The translations under genes and the position numbers were made by a program. From Paracoccaceae bacterium (GTDB lineage Bacteria > Pseudomonadota > Alphaproteobacteria > Rhodobacterales > Rhodobacteraceae): a DNA stretch of 64,000 bases. Shown one piece after another: positions 39,923 through 48,016 of this stretch (the first letter of the stretch is position 1; each line of letters starts with the position of its first letter). The notes beneath the pieces were generated by a model. The model had not been told where the DNA came from. It worked only from the letters and a program-made list of their open reading frames with translations, and did no database searches. The DNA is taken from positions 1 through 64,000 of the forward strand of contig JAJEBQ010000027.1 of the NCBI GenBank assembly GCA_022822495.1, read 5' to 3'.

Positions 39923-40489
39923 CTACTTTTTCAAAATCTTGAATTTCAGGTCGTGGAATCGATCTACGACCCAAATAGAAAAAAGTCGCCATAATCGCCA
40001 GACTACCAGAAGCAAAACAATTGCGAAGCCAAAACCAATATATCGCAGCCAGTTGAGGGGTTTGGTTTCACCCGGTCCCAATTCCCTGACACTTGTGACA
40101 TTCGGATAAATCGACAAAGTCCTGTTTCTGATGCCATAATGGTTCACCAAAACTCTTTCGACACTACGACCTGCAAAACTCTGGGCCTGGGCTTGAATAT
40201 CGCCACTGTCAAATTTGAAGTAAGGGGGCCACCTCCATCCGGTATCCTCATTGCGATAAACTCTTTCACTTTCACTACCAAAATTGACCCCATTGATGAA
40301 TCTAATATCTCTATTCAAGGTTTCACCTGTGCCACCCCTGACCCAAAAAACGGGATTACTGCCAACTTCAGTCCTGACTACTTCGGTTCCAACAATCCTA
40401 ACAACATCCTTGGATGGAAGTGTATAATGAGCAACAAAGAGGATGATCGTCAGAAAAGCAGAAATTAGTATGAGTTTCAAATATTTCAT
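39923..40489 (-). CDS. DUF1523 family membrane protein
   Basis: 188 residues. One N-terminal membrane helix (LILISAFLTIILFVAHYTL), a periplasmic middle with IVGTEVVRTE, EDTGWRWPPYFKFDSGDIQA and VLVNHYGIRNRTLSIYPN, and a second helix near the C-terminus. This is the DUF1523 pattern, found mainly in alphaproteobacteria. No function is known. It is divergent from the M20 deacylase with about 160 bases between. Confidence 0.8.
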   Translation of the reverse strand: MKYLKLILISAFLTIILFVAHYTLPSKDVVRIVGTEVVRTEVGSNPVFWVRGGTGETLNRDIRFINGVNFGSESERVYRNEDTGWRWPPYFKFDSGDIQAQAQSFAGRSVERVLVNHYGIRNRTLSIYPNVTSVRELGPGETKPLNWLRYIGFGFAIVLLLVVWRLWRLFSIWVVDRFHDLKFKILKK

Positions 40490-40650
40490 AAAACCGACTT
40501 TTCAAATAAGTTAAATTCCATACCGTATTAATGTAAATCCAAATTGGATTTATTGAAAGTTACAAACCGTGAATTTCCATAAGGTTTCGATGAGTTGATT
40601 TGATCAGACCTACGATAGGTGGATGAGACATAAGGAAATAATCATTAATT

Positions 40651-41940
40651 ATGGATCTTAAAGAGAGACTCCTCGCCGAGATTGAAAACCGCAAAGAGGA
40701 CTTGGTACAACTTACCCGGGACTTGGTTGCCATGCCAACTCTAAACCCTCCCGGTAGCAACTACCTTGAAATATGTGAATTCATCAAAGCCAGATTACAG
40801 CGAGCAGGTTTCGAGACAGAACTGTTGCGGGCTGAAGGTGTGTTGGGAGATAGTGATAAATATCCCCGTTGGAATCTCATCGGTCGTATTGACGGTAACC
40901 ATCCTGGTGACTGTATTCATTTCAATTCCCATACGGATGTTGTGCATGTTGGAGAAAATTGGACCAAGGACCCCTTCGGCGGTGAAATTGAGGATGGCAA
41001 GATTTATGGGCGTGGCACATGTGATATGAAAGGTGGGATGGCAACATCCATCGTTGCTGCAGAGTGTTTCCTGGCCATTTGTCCAGAATTTTCGGGCGCG
41101 ATTGAAATTTCCGGTACAGCCGATGAAGAATCAGGAGGCTATAGCGGGGTTGCATGGCTAGCGGAGCAAGGTCGTTTTTCTCCCTCAAGGGTTCAGCATG
41201 CTATAATTCCCGAACCATTAAATAAAAACCGAATTTGTCTGGGCCATCGCGGAGTATGGTGGGCCGAAATTGAAACCAAGGGGAGGATAGCCCATGGCTC
41301 AATGCCGTTCTTGGGGGATTGTGCCATAAGACATATGGGGGCCGTAATTCAGGAAATGGAGGACTATCTTTACCCGTTAATTGCAACCAAAACGACAAGC
41401 TACCCCATCGTTCCCGAGGGAGCGCGCCAATCAAGCATGAATCTAAATTCGATTCATGGTGGCGAAAAAGAACAGGATAATCTCTACGCGGGATACTCAG
41501 CACCATGTGTCCCAGACAGGTGCCGGATTAGGATTGATCGACGTTTTCTACCGGAAGAACCTATTGAGACTGTAAAAGCTGAAATTTCCAATATGTTGGA
41601 ACGACTCAAAGACAAAAGACCTGACTTCGAATATACTATCACCGAAATGTTCAGTGTTCCTTCAGTTATAACTGAAAGGGACGCGCCAATTGTAAAATCT
41701 GTACACAAATCTATAAAGGAGGTGTTGGGAGAGTCTCCTGATTACGTTATTTCTCCAGGAACCTATGATCAGAAACATATTGATCGAATTGGCAAGATGA
41801 AAAATTGTATAGCTTATGGTCCGGGCATCCTGGATATGGCGCACCAACCAGATGAATGGGTGAGAATTCAGGATATGGTCGACAGTGCCAAGGTTATGGC
41901 GATTACAATTTTGGACTTACTCTGCAAAGAGAAAAACTAG
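40651..41940 (+). CDS. M20-family deacylase (ArgE/DapE type)
   Basis: 429 residues; zinc-dependent amidohydrolase. Metal and catalytic residues lie in HFNSHTDVVHVG, GRGTCDMKGGMATSIVAAE, and SGTADEESGGYSGVAWL with the base Glu. The C-terminal ligand His is in ILDMAHQPDEWV. The sequence is of the acetylornithine deacetylase or succinyl-diaminopimelate desuccinylase family, but the size is larger than DapE. The substrate is unknown; an N-acyl amino acid or peptide is likely because a dipeptide-type ABC transporter follows. The substrate-binding protein gene starts 21 bases later with AGGAG, so they are co-transcribed. Confidence 0.85.
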   Translation: MDLKERLLAEIENRKEDLVQLTRDLVAMPTLNPPGSNYLEICEFIKARLQRAGFETELLRAEGVLGDSDKYPRWNLIGRIDGNHPGDCIHFNSHTDVVHVGENWTKDPFGGEIEDGKIYGRGTCDMKGGMATSIVAAECFLAICPEFSGAIEISGTADEESGGYSGVAWLAEQGRFSPSRVQHAIIPEPLNKNRICLGHRGVWWAEIETKGRIAHGSMPFLGDCAIRHMGAVIQEMEDYLYPLIATKTTSYPIVPEGARQSSMNLNSIHGGEKEQDNLYAGYSAPCVPDRCRIRIDRRFLPEEPIETVKAEISNMLERLKDKRPDFEYTITEMFSVPSVITERDAPIVKSVHKSIKEVLGESPDYVISPGTYDQKHIDRIGKMKNCIAYGPGILDMAHQPDEWVRIQDMVDSAKVMAITILDLLCKEKN

Positions 41941-41961
41941 AAAATTAAAGAGGAGAAGAGA

Positions 41962-43452
41962 ATGCTTTCTTATCGATGGATAACCTTCATGTTAACTTGC
42001 TTTACCATGGTAGCGGGCTTGACCGTTTCCATTAATGCTGCCGAAAAATCTATAACAATTGGTATGCAGCTTGAGCCACCACATCTAGACCCAACTGCAG
42101 GTGCGGCCGCTGCGATTGACGAGGTCGTCTATGCCAATGTTTTTGAAGGGTTGACTCGGTATGCCCCTGATGGTTCGATTCTTCCAGGATTAGCCAAAAG
42201 TTGGGAGATTTCGGATGATGGTCTGACTTACACCTTTCATTTAAGGTCTGGAGTCATCTTCCATGATGGCTCAACTTTTGATGCAAGTGATGTAAAATTT
42301 TCCCTGGACCGAGCTCGGGCAGAAGATTCAACAAATGCTCAAAAGGCTTTGTTTGAAGGTATAAAAGATGTTTCTGTCATTGATCCTGTAACAGTTCAGG
42401 TTACCTTGAGCAATCCCAATGGATCTTTTCCAACAAATATGGCCTGGGGTGATGCCGTCATTCTTGATCCCGCCAGTGCAGCCGATGCAGGGGTCAACCC
42501 CGTTGGGACCGGTCCCTTTATGTTTCAGGAAAGAAAAGAAGGCGACCAGATTACACTCGTGAAACATCCTGATTACTGGGGGGAACCTGTGGCATTGGAT
42601 TCGGCAACCTTTAAATTCATTCCCGATCCTACTGCCGCTTTTGGTGCCTTGATGGCTAATGATATTGATGCCTTTCCCAACTTTCCAAGCCCTGAAACAC
42701 TTGCGCAGTTTGAATCCGATCCCCGGTTTAATGTCATCATTGGATCAACTGAAGGTGAAACAATCCTATCCACCAACAACAAGAGTGAGGTTCTTTCTGA
42801 TATCAGGGTAAGAAAAGCTATAGCTCATGCGATAAATCGCCAGGAGATCATTGATGGCGCCATGTTTGGTTATGGGACCCCAATTGGAACGCATTTTGCC
42901 CCTCATAATCCTGACTACCTCGATTTGACCTCCAATTCAATGCATGATCCTGAATTATCTAAATCGCTACTCGCCGAAGCGGGTTATACTGACGGGCTTA
43001 CGTTGCGATTAACCCTTCCGCCACCCTCCTATGCCCGAAGAGGTGGTGAGATTATCGCTGCCCAACTTAGAGTTGTCGGTATTGAAACAGAAGTCAGTAA
43101 TGTTGATTGGGGCCAATGGCTCGAACAGGTCTTCCGAAACAATGATTATGACCTTACCATAGTCAGCCACACCGAAGCTAATGACATCAATATCTATGCC
43201 CGTACCGATTATTATTTTCAGTATGACAGCATAAAGTTTCAGGATGTTATGAATCAGTTGAACCTTGCGACTGACCCAGCCAAGCGAACGGAATTGTTAC
43301 AGGAGGCGCAACAGATTGTTGCTGATGATTATGTCAATGGGTATTTATTCCAGTTGGCCAAACTGGGTGTGGCTGATGCCAAGATCGTAGGTTTATGGGA
43401 AAACGCACCAACCCAGGCGAACGATTTGACCCAGGTTTATTGGCAAGAATAG
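41962..43452 (+). CDS. ABC transporter substrate-binding protein, peptide/nickel type
   Basis: 496 residues, SBP family 5 (DppA/OppA-like). Sec signal at the N-terminus with cleavage likely after INAA, followed by ITIGMQLEPPHLDPTAGAAA. Internal family blocks are LAKSWEISDDGLTYTFHLRS, DVKFSLDRARAED and GTGPFMFQERKEGDQI. It is co-directional with the M20 deacylase and converges on its own permease and ATPase genes across a hairpin terminator, so the transporter's parts are on two transcripts. The ligand is probably an oligopeptide or acylated amino acid. Confidence 0.88.
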   Translation: MLSYRWITFMLTCFTMVAGLTVSINAAEKSITIGMQLEPPHLDPTAGAAAAIDEVVYANVFEGLTRYAPDGSILPGLAKSWEISDDGLTYTFHLRSGVIFHDGSTFDASDVKFSLDRARAEDSTNAQKALFEGIKDVSVIDPVTVQVTLSNPNGSFPTNMAWGDAVILDPASAADAGVNPVGTGPFMFQERKEGDQITLVKHPDYWGEPVALDSATFKFIPDPTAAFGALMANDIDAFPNFPSPETLAQFESDPRFNVIIGSTEGETILSTNNKSEVLSDIRVRKAIAHAINRQEIIDGAMFGYGTPIGTHFAPHNPDYLDLTSNSMHDPELSKSLLAEAGYTDGLTLRLTLPPPSYARRGGEIIAAQLRVVGIETEVSNVDWGQWLEQVFRNNDYDLTIVSHTEANDINIYARTDYYFQYDSIKFQDVMNQLNLATDPAKRTELLQEAQQIVADDYVNGYLFQLAKLGVADAKIVGLWENAPTQANDLTQVYWQE

Positions 43453-43461
43453 GAACAAACT

Positions 43462-43490
43462 AACCACCCGGAAAAATCCGGGTGGTTTCT
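43462..43490. terminator. Bidirectional hairpin terminator
   Basis: AACCACCCGG and CCGGGTGGTT form perfect 10-base arms around AAAAAT. It lies between the convergent binding-protein and ATPase genes, with a short T-run after the stem on the plus strand. Confidence 0.8.
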
Positions 43491-43496
43491 ATCTGC

Positions 43497-45107
43497 TTAT
43501 ACTCTGCAAAACTTGGCAGGTGCCCATACTTGGGGGATCTTGGGTGCTGCCTCTAGAAGTTTTCTGGTGTATTCTTGTTGCGGACAATCAAAAATTTTGT
43601 CCGTCATCCCTTCTTCGATTATTTTTCCATCCTTCATCACCAGAACTCGGTCGGTTACTGCTCTGACAACAGTCATGTCATGGCTTATGAACAGGTAGGA
43701 AAGGTTATGCTGGAACTGAAGATGATTTAATAAATCAAGAATTTGCGCTCTGATGGAGACATCCAGGGCAGAAACCGCCTCATCAAGGATTACCAAATCA
43801 GGCTTGATGACCATGGCTCTGGCAATTGCAATCCTTTGCCTTTGTCCCCCAGAAAATTCGTGAATGTATTTATCGACATCAGATTCCTTTAGACCAACTT
43901 CACACAAGGCAGAAACAACTCTCTCTTTTTGTTGTACGGTTGTAAGTGGTTTTTCCAAAAGGTGAAAAGGTTCTGCCACGAGCCTACCAACTTTATGTCT
44001 TGGATTAAAAGAACCGAATGGATCTTGAAAAACAATCTGCATTTTACGCCTTAATGAATGGGGCATTTTTCTCCCGGAATTCACCTCTACCCCATCGACA
44101 GTGATACGCCCTTTTTGTAGAGGGTCCAGGCCAAGGATGGTCCTGGAAAGAGTGGATTTACCACAACCCGATTCTCCAACCAGGCCCAAACTCTCACCTT
44201 TTTTTATTGTAAAACTCACTCCTCTGATAGCAACATTAGACTTTATCGTGTCAAGTATCCCACGATTGGGCAACTTATAGGTTCGTACAACATCCCTAAC
44301 CTCCAGAAACTTAGCCCCTTTTGGCTTATCGTTTACCCCAGACGAATAGTTGGAAGCTGCAAACAATTTTTTTGTATAAGCATGCTTCATATCCTGAAAA
44401 AGCTCCCGGGTTGGACTCCTTTCAACTATTCTGCCATTCTGCATAACAGCTACCTGGTCAGCCATTTGAGCAATAACCGCCAAGTCATGTGTAATAAAGA
44501 GCAATGACATTTGTTCTTCCTTAACGAGACGCTTTAAGAGTTCAAGAATTTGAGCCTGTGTTGAAACATCCAAAGCAGTTGTGGGCTCATCTGCGATCAA
44601 AATTTTGGGGCGCAAGGCAATGGCCAGGGCAATGCAAACTCTTTGTCGTTGCCCTCCTGAGATTTCATGTGGATAAAGATCTGGCGAGAATCTGTCGGTT
44701 GGCATCTCGACCCGAGCCAATTTGTCCCTGGCTATGGTCATGGCTTCTGAGCGTGTGTACTTGCCGTGAATGACAAGGGTTTCAGCCACTTGATTGCCAA
44801 TTGTCATTACCGGATTCAAAGCGGTCATGGGTTCCTGGAAAATCATCCCAATATCCCGTCCTCGGATTGCACACATTTCCCTTTCTGAGAGGTTGAATAA
44901 ATTCCTGCCCTCAAGGACAGCTCTTCCTGTTCGCATGGAACTTTTGGGTAGCAGGCTCATTAGAGATAAAGCAGTCATTGATTTACCAGAGCCAGATTCA
45001 CCAACAAAACCGAATACTTCTCCTTGTGAGATATTGAATTCAATCTCGTTTAAGATTTTTTCACCGCTTATGGATACATTGAGGTCTGAAACGGCAAGCA
45101 GGGTCAT
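43497..45107 (-). CDS. Dipeptide ABC transporter, fused double ATPase (DppD-DppF)
   Basis: 536 residues with two nucleotide-binding domains. The first has Walker A GESGSGKSM near residue 37, ISGGQRQRVCIALAIAL, and Walker B ILIADEPTTALDV. The second has GESGCGKSTLSRTILGLD near 310, FSGGQRQRIAIARAMVI and LVILDEAVSALDVS. In many bacteria these are separate genes. The C-terminal oligopeptide-type extension (CPQQEYTRKLLEAAP) is present. It overlaps the upstream permease gene by four bases. Confidence 0.92.
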   Translation of the reverse strand: MTLLAVSDLNVSISGEKILNEIEFNISQGEVFGFVGESGSGKSMTALSLMSLLPKSSMRTGRAVLEGRNLFNLSEREMCAIRGRDIGMIFQEPMTALNPVMTIGNQVAETLVIHGKYTRSEAMTIARDKLARVEMPTDRFSPDLYPHEISGGQRQRVCIALAIALRPKILIADEPTTALDVSTQAQILELLKRLVKEEQMSLLFITHDLAVIAQMADQVAVMQNGRIVERSPTRELFQDMKHAYTKKLFAASNYSSGVNDKPKGAKFLEVRDVVRTYKLPNRGILDTIKSNVAIRGVSFTIKKGESLGLVGESGCGKSTLSRTILGLDPLQKGRITVDGVEVNSGRKMPHSLRRKMQIVFQDPFGSFNPRHKVGRLVAEPFHLLEKPLTTVQQKERVVSALCEVGLKESDVDKYIHEFSGGQRQRIAIARAMVIKPDLVILDEAVSALDVSIRAQILDLLNHLQFQHNLSYLFISHDMTVVRAVTDRVLVMKDGKIIEEGMTDKIFDCPQQEYTRKLLEAAPKIPQVWAPAKFCRV

Positions 45108-45925
45108 GGCCTCATTTTCCTTAGACGTGGATCAAGGTAATCCCGCAAACCGTCGCCTAACATATTCAACCCCAAAACCATGGCAACGATTGCCAATCCA
45201 GGAATAAAGGCCAATCTGGGGTCTGTATAAATCAAGGTTTGGGCATCTGCCAACATACGCCCCCAGCTAGGTGTAGGTGGTTGGGCACCCAATCCTATGT
45301 AGGAAAGCCCTGCCTCAGCCAATATACCAAGGGAGAATTGAATGGTCCCCTGTACAAGTAGAAGGTTGGTTATATTTGGCAAGATATGTTCAACTGAAAT
45401 CCTCACCTTACCTTTGCCAGCAACCCTGGCTGCCAAAATAAACTCCAGAGTCCACAGGCTTAGAGCGGCACCGCGTGAAACCCGGGCAAAAACTGGAATA
45501 TTGAATATCCCGATGGCTAAAATTGCATTGAAAGCCGAAGGACCAAAAACAGCCGTAATCAAAATGGCTATAACAAGTGATGGAAAAGCAAATACAAGGT
45601 CATTTCCTCGCATGATCAAGTCATCAAACGCACTCCCCCGGTTGGATGCAGCAGCCAAGCCAAGGGGCACCCCAGCCAATACACCTATGCCAACCGCAAC
45701 AAGAGCAACGCTTATTGAAGTCCTGGCACCTATCATCAACATGGATAAAATGTCTCGGCCAAAATGATCGGTTCCAAGAAGGTACTGCCAGTCGGGCGAT
45801 TTAAGCTTGGAGGGAATGTTGAGTATTTCAACTGGATATGGTGTCCATATCAGCGAAAGAAGAGCCATGGCTAAAAAGAAGGCAGACAAAGATGCTCCAA
45901 AAAGCAGTTGAGTTGGAACTCTCAC
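45104..45925 (-). CDS. Dipeptide ABC transporter permease (DppC-like)
   Basis: 273 residues with the N-terminal OppC_N segment and about five to six membrane helices. The EAA loop lies in EFILAARVAGKGKVRISVEHILPN, and LLGTDHFGRDILSMLMIGAR is the typical DppC start block. Overlaps both neighbours by four bases. Confidence 0.9.
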   Translation of the reverse strand: MRVPTQLLFGASLSAFFLAMALLSLIWTPYPVEILNIPSKLKSPDWQYLLGTDHFGRDILSMLMIGARTSISVALVAVGIGVLAGVPLGLAAASNRGSAFDDLIMRGNDLVFAFPSLVIAILITAVFGPSAFNAILAIGIFNIPVFARVSRGAALSLWTLEFILAARVAGKGKVRISVEHILPNITNLLLVQGTIQFSLGILAEAGLSYIGLGAQPPTPSWGRMLADAQTLIYTDPRLAFIPGLAIVAMVLGLNMLGDGLRDYLDPRLRKMRP

Positions 45926-46869
45926 CCTTCCCTCCTTAAGCGGGGATCAACAAGGGCATAGGTAATATCAACCAGAAAATTGACCAGGATGACAGCAAAA
46001 ACCATCAGCATAACAACGCTTTCCACGACAATAAGATCTCTTTGCATAATCGCCTGGAAAATGAGTCTGCCAAGACCAGGTAAAAAGAATACATTTTCAA
46101 TAATAATGCCCCCTGCAAGCAGGAAGGAAAATTGTAAACCGAGTATGGTCAGAACCGGTATCATGGCGTTTCGCAGTGCATGTCTGATCAACACTCGTCT
46201 TTGAGAAAGGCCCTTGGCTCTTGCAGTTCTGATGTAATCCTGGGAAAGTGTCTCAATCAGGGAAGATCGCATAACCCGAGCCAAGATTGAAGCCTGTGTT
46301 AATGCCAAAGCTATCGCAGGTAAAGTGAGTGATTTAATCCCAAACCAAAAACCGGCATTCCATCCTGAAAAGCCTCCGGCCGAGAACCAGCGCAAATTGA
46401 TGGCGAAAAGGAGAACCAGAAGCATGGCAAACCAGAAGTTGGGGACTGCAATACCCAATTGGGTAAACCCCATGATACCAAAATCAGTTGGTTCACCTCG
46501 TTTTGAGGCTGCAATCAAGCCTACAGGAAACGCGATGGCGGTTGATAAAATCAGAGCATAGACAGCCAAGGGGAGAGACACTTGGATACGGTCCAGCACC
46601 AAGTCTGAAATTGGAACCTTATAGGTATAAGAAATACCAAAATCTCCAACCAGTAAACCGGACACCCAATTCAGGTATCGTACCACGGGAGTCTGATCCA
46701 ATCCAAGTTCAGCCTTAAGGGCAATAACTGTTTCTGGCGAAGCTGTTATGCCGAGCATAAAAGAGGCGGGATCACCCGGTATGATTTCTATGACAAAAAA
46801 GATAACCAGACTGGCGACAGCCAAACTTAAACCTAGTGAGATTATTCGTGAAATGAGATAGCGAAGCAT
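45922..46869 (-). CDS. Dipeptide ABC transporter permease (DppB-like)
   Basis: 315 residues. The N-terminal helix and FFVIEIIPGDPASFMLG are DppB hallmarks, as is the EAA motif in DYIRTARAKGLSQRRVLIRH. Six membrane helices are expected. First gene of the three-gene minus-strand operon that completes the transporter of the binding protein at 41962. No strong promoter is visible in the 35 bases before the next gene, so it may be read through from djlA. Confidence 0.9.
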   Translation of the reverse strand: MLRYLISRIISLGLSLAVASLVIFFVIEIIPGDPASFMLGITASPETVIALKAELGLDQTPVVRYLNWVSGLLVGDFGISYTYKVPISDLVLDRIQVSLPLAVYALILSTAIAFPVGLIAASKRGEPTDFGIMGFTQLGIAVPNFWFAMLLVLLFAINLRWFSAGGFSGWNAGFWFGIKSLTLPAIALALTQASILARVMRSSLIETLSQDYIRTARAKGLSQRRVLIRHALRNAMIPVLTILGLQFSFLLAGGIIIENVFFLPGLGRLIFQAIMQRDLIVVESVVMLMVFAVILVNFLVDITYALVDPRLRREG

Positions 46870-46904
46870 CCGTTTCGATCCCTCAAATCATTATACCAAT
46901 GATT

Positions 46905-47612
46905 TTAGGTTGGTACGAATTCTTGTTCGTTTTGAATTTGTTTCCATGCCAAATTGTACCTGGAAAGTTTTACCTCGGAAAGTCTGATTGCTTCTTCGGG
47001 AACTCCCCTTGCGACAAGGACATCTGGATGACTTTTCATAACGAGGTCACGCCATTTGCGTCTGATTTCCGGCAAAGGTGTATCTCGGCCAACCCCCAAA
47101 ACTTTGTAGGGATCAAAACTTGGTTCACCATTAAGGTAGTTCAACTTGTACCTGAGCTTTCTTCTGGGAAGCCCAAACAAAGCATTCACCCTGATGAGGA
47201 AACGTCGTTCCTGAAAACTGAGATCTCCATCAGCCTTGGCTATATAAATTAAGCCTTCCATGATGTCCCCCAACAGGGGAGAGCCACCACCCAATAATTT
47301 GCGTATTTCAATGGCGTAATATTCGTATCCCAGTGTACTTCGGCTTGCTGAGTTGAAAACTCGGGCGGCATTTTTTTGTTCGGATTCAGGGAGCTGGAAA
47401 ATTTCCCGAAAGGCTTTGATTTCCTTTTTGGTAACTTGTCCATCAACCTTGGTTAATTTGGCTCCAAGGGAAATGATCGCGATGGTAAATGAAACCCTTC
47501 TGCTAGGCTTCTTGTTGACATTGGGCAACAGTCCTTTGAGAAGCGATTTGAACTCGGAATTGCTTCGGACGAAATTTTTGATTTTCTGCCAATTATTAAT
47601 CATGGTAACCAA
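46905..47612 (-). CDS. DjlA-like co-chaperone: TerB domain plus J domain
   Basis: 235 residues. Residues ~40-150 form a TerB-like helical domain with two acidic repeats (LGAKLTKVDGQVTKKEIKAF and LIYIAKADGDLSFQERRFLI). The C-terminal J domain (~165-232) has DPYKVLGVGRDTPLPEIRRK and the HPD tripeptide in MKSHPDVLVARG that stimulates DnaK. Unlike E. coli DjlA there is no clear N-terminal membrane helix. It probably assists DnaK at the membrane or in stress response. The DppB-like gene starts 36 bases downstream. Confidence 0.88.
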   Translation of the reverse strand: MVTMINNWQKIKNFVRSNSEFKSLLKGLLPNVNKKPSRRVSFTIAIISLGAKLTKVDGQVTKKEIKAFREIFQLPESEQKNAARVFNSASRSTLGYEYYAIEIRKLLGGGSPLLGDIMEGLIYIAKADGDLSFQERRFLIRVNALFGLPRRKLRYKLNYLNGEPSFDPYKVLGVGRDTPLPEIRRKWRDLVMKSHPDVLVARGVPEEAIRLSEVKLSRYNLAWKQIQNEQEFVPT

Positions 47613-47989
47613 AACCTAATCTAACTGGCAAAATGAAACGCGTGGATATTACCAACAAAACTGTCCTGAAAGTGCATGTCATTACCTTCCGCAAAGATGA
47701 ATGTCTATGATTCAAATGCATAATCAAAATAATACCCATGCGGTTCAGATGAAGTGGTCATATTATTCAACTATCAAATGCAAAGCCTCTATTCGCTTCC
47801 TATGTTGCATAACTTGATTTAAGCGACAAAGGTAAGCAACGAACAAAAAAATGTGTACGAATTTCCTTTGCCTGACTTACAAAAAAGAATTAATTCGTAC
47901 CTGACACCCCCCTTATACCGATTATCAAACTGAAGTTAAATACACTTGTCAATGTTGACAAAAAATTTCATTTTCGACGGAGGGGTTGC
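47613..47989. other. Divergent intergenic region with two inverted repeats
   Basis: Lies between djlA (leftward) and the helicase (rightward). It contains GTACGAATT (47855-47863) repeated inverted as AATTCGTAC (47892-47900), and a perfect palindrome TTGTCAA-TG-TTGACAA (47946-47961) 28 bases before the helicase's likely native ATG. The palindrome overlaps a TTGACA that could be a -35 box, so it may be an operator. No small gene is evident. Confidence 0.45.
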
Positions 47990-48016
47990 ATGGAAGTCTA
48001 CCCTTTTGGCCTGTAA

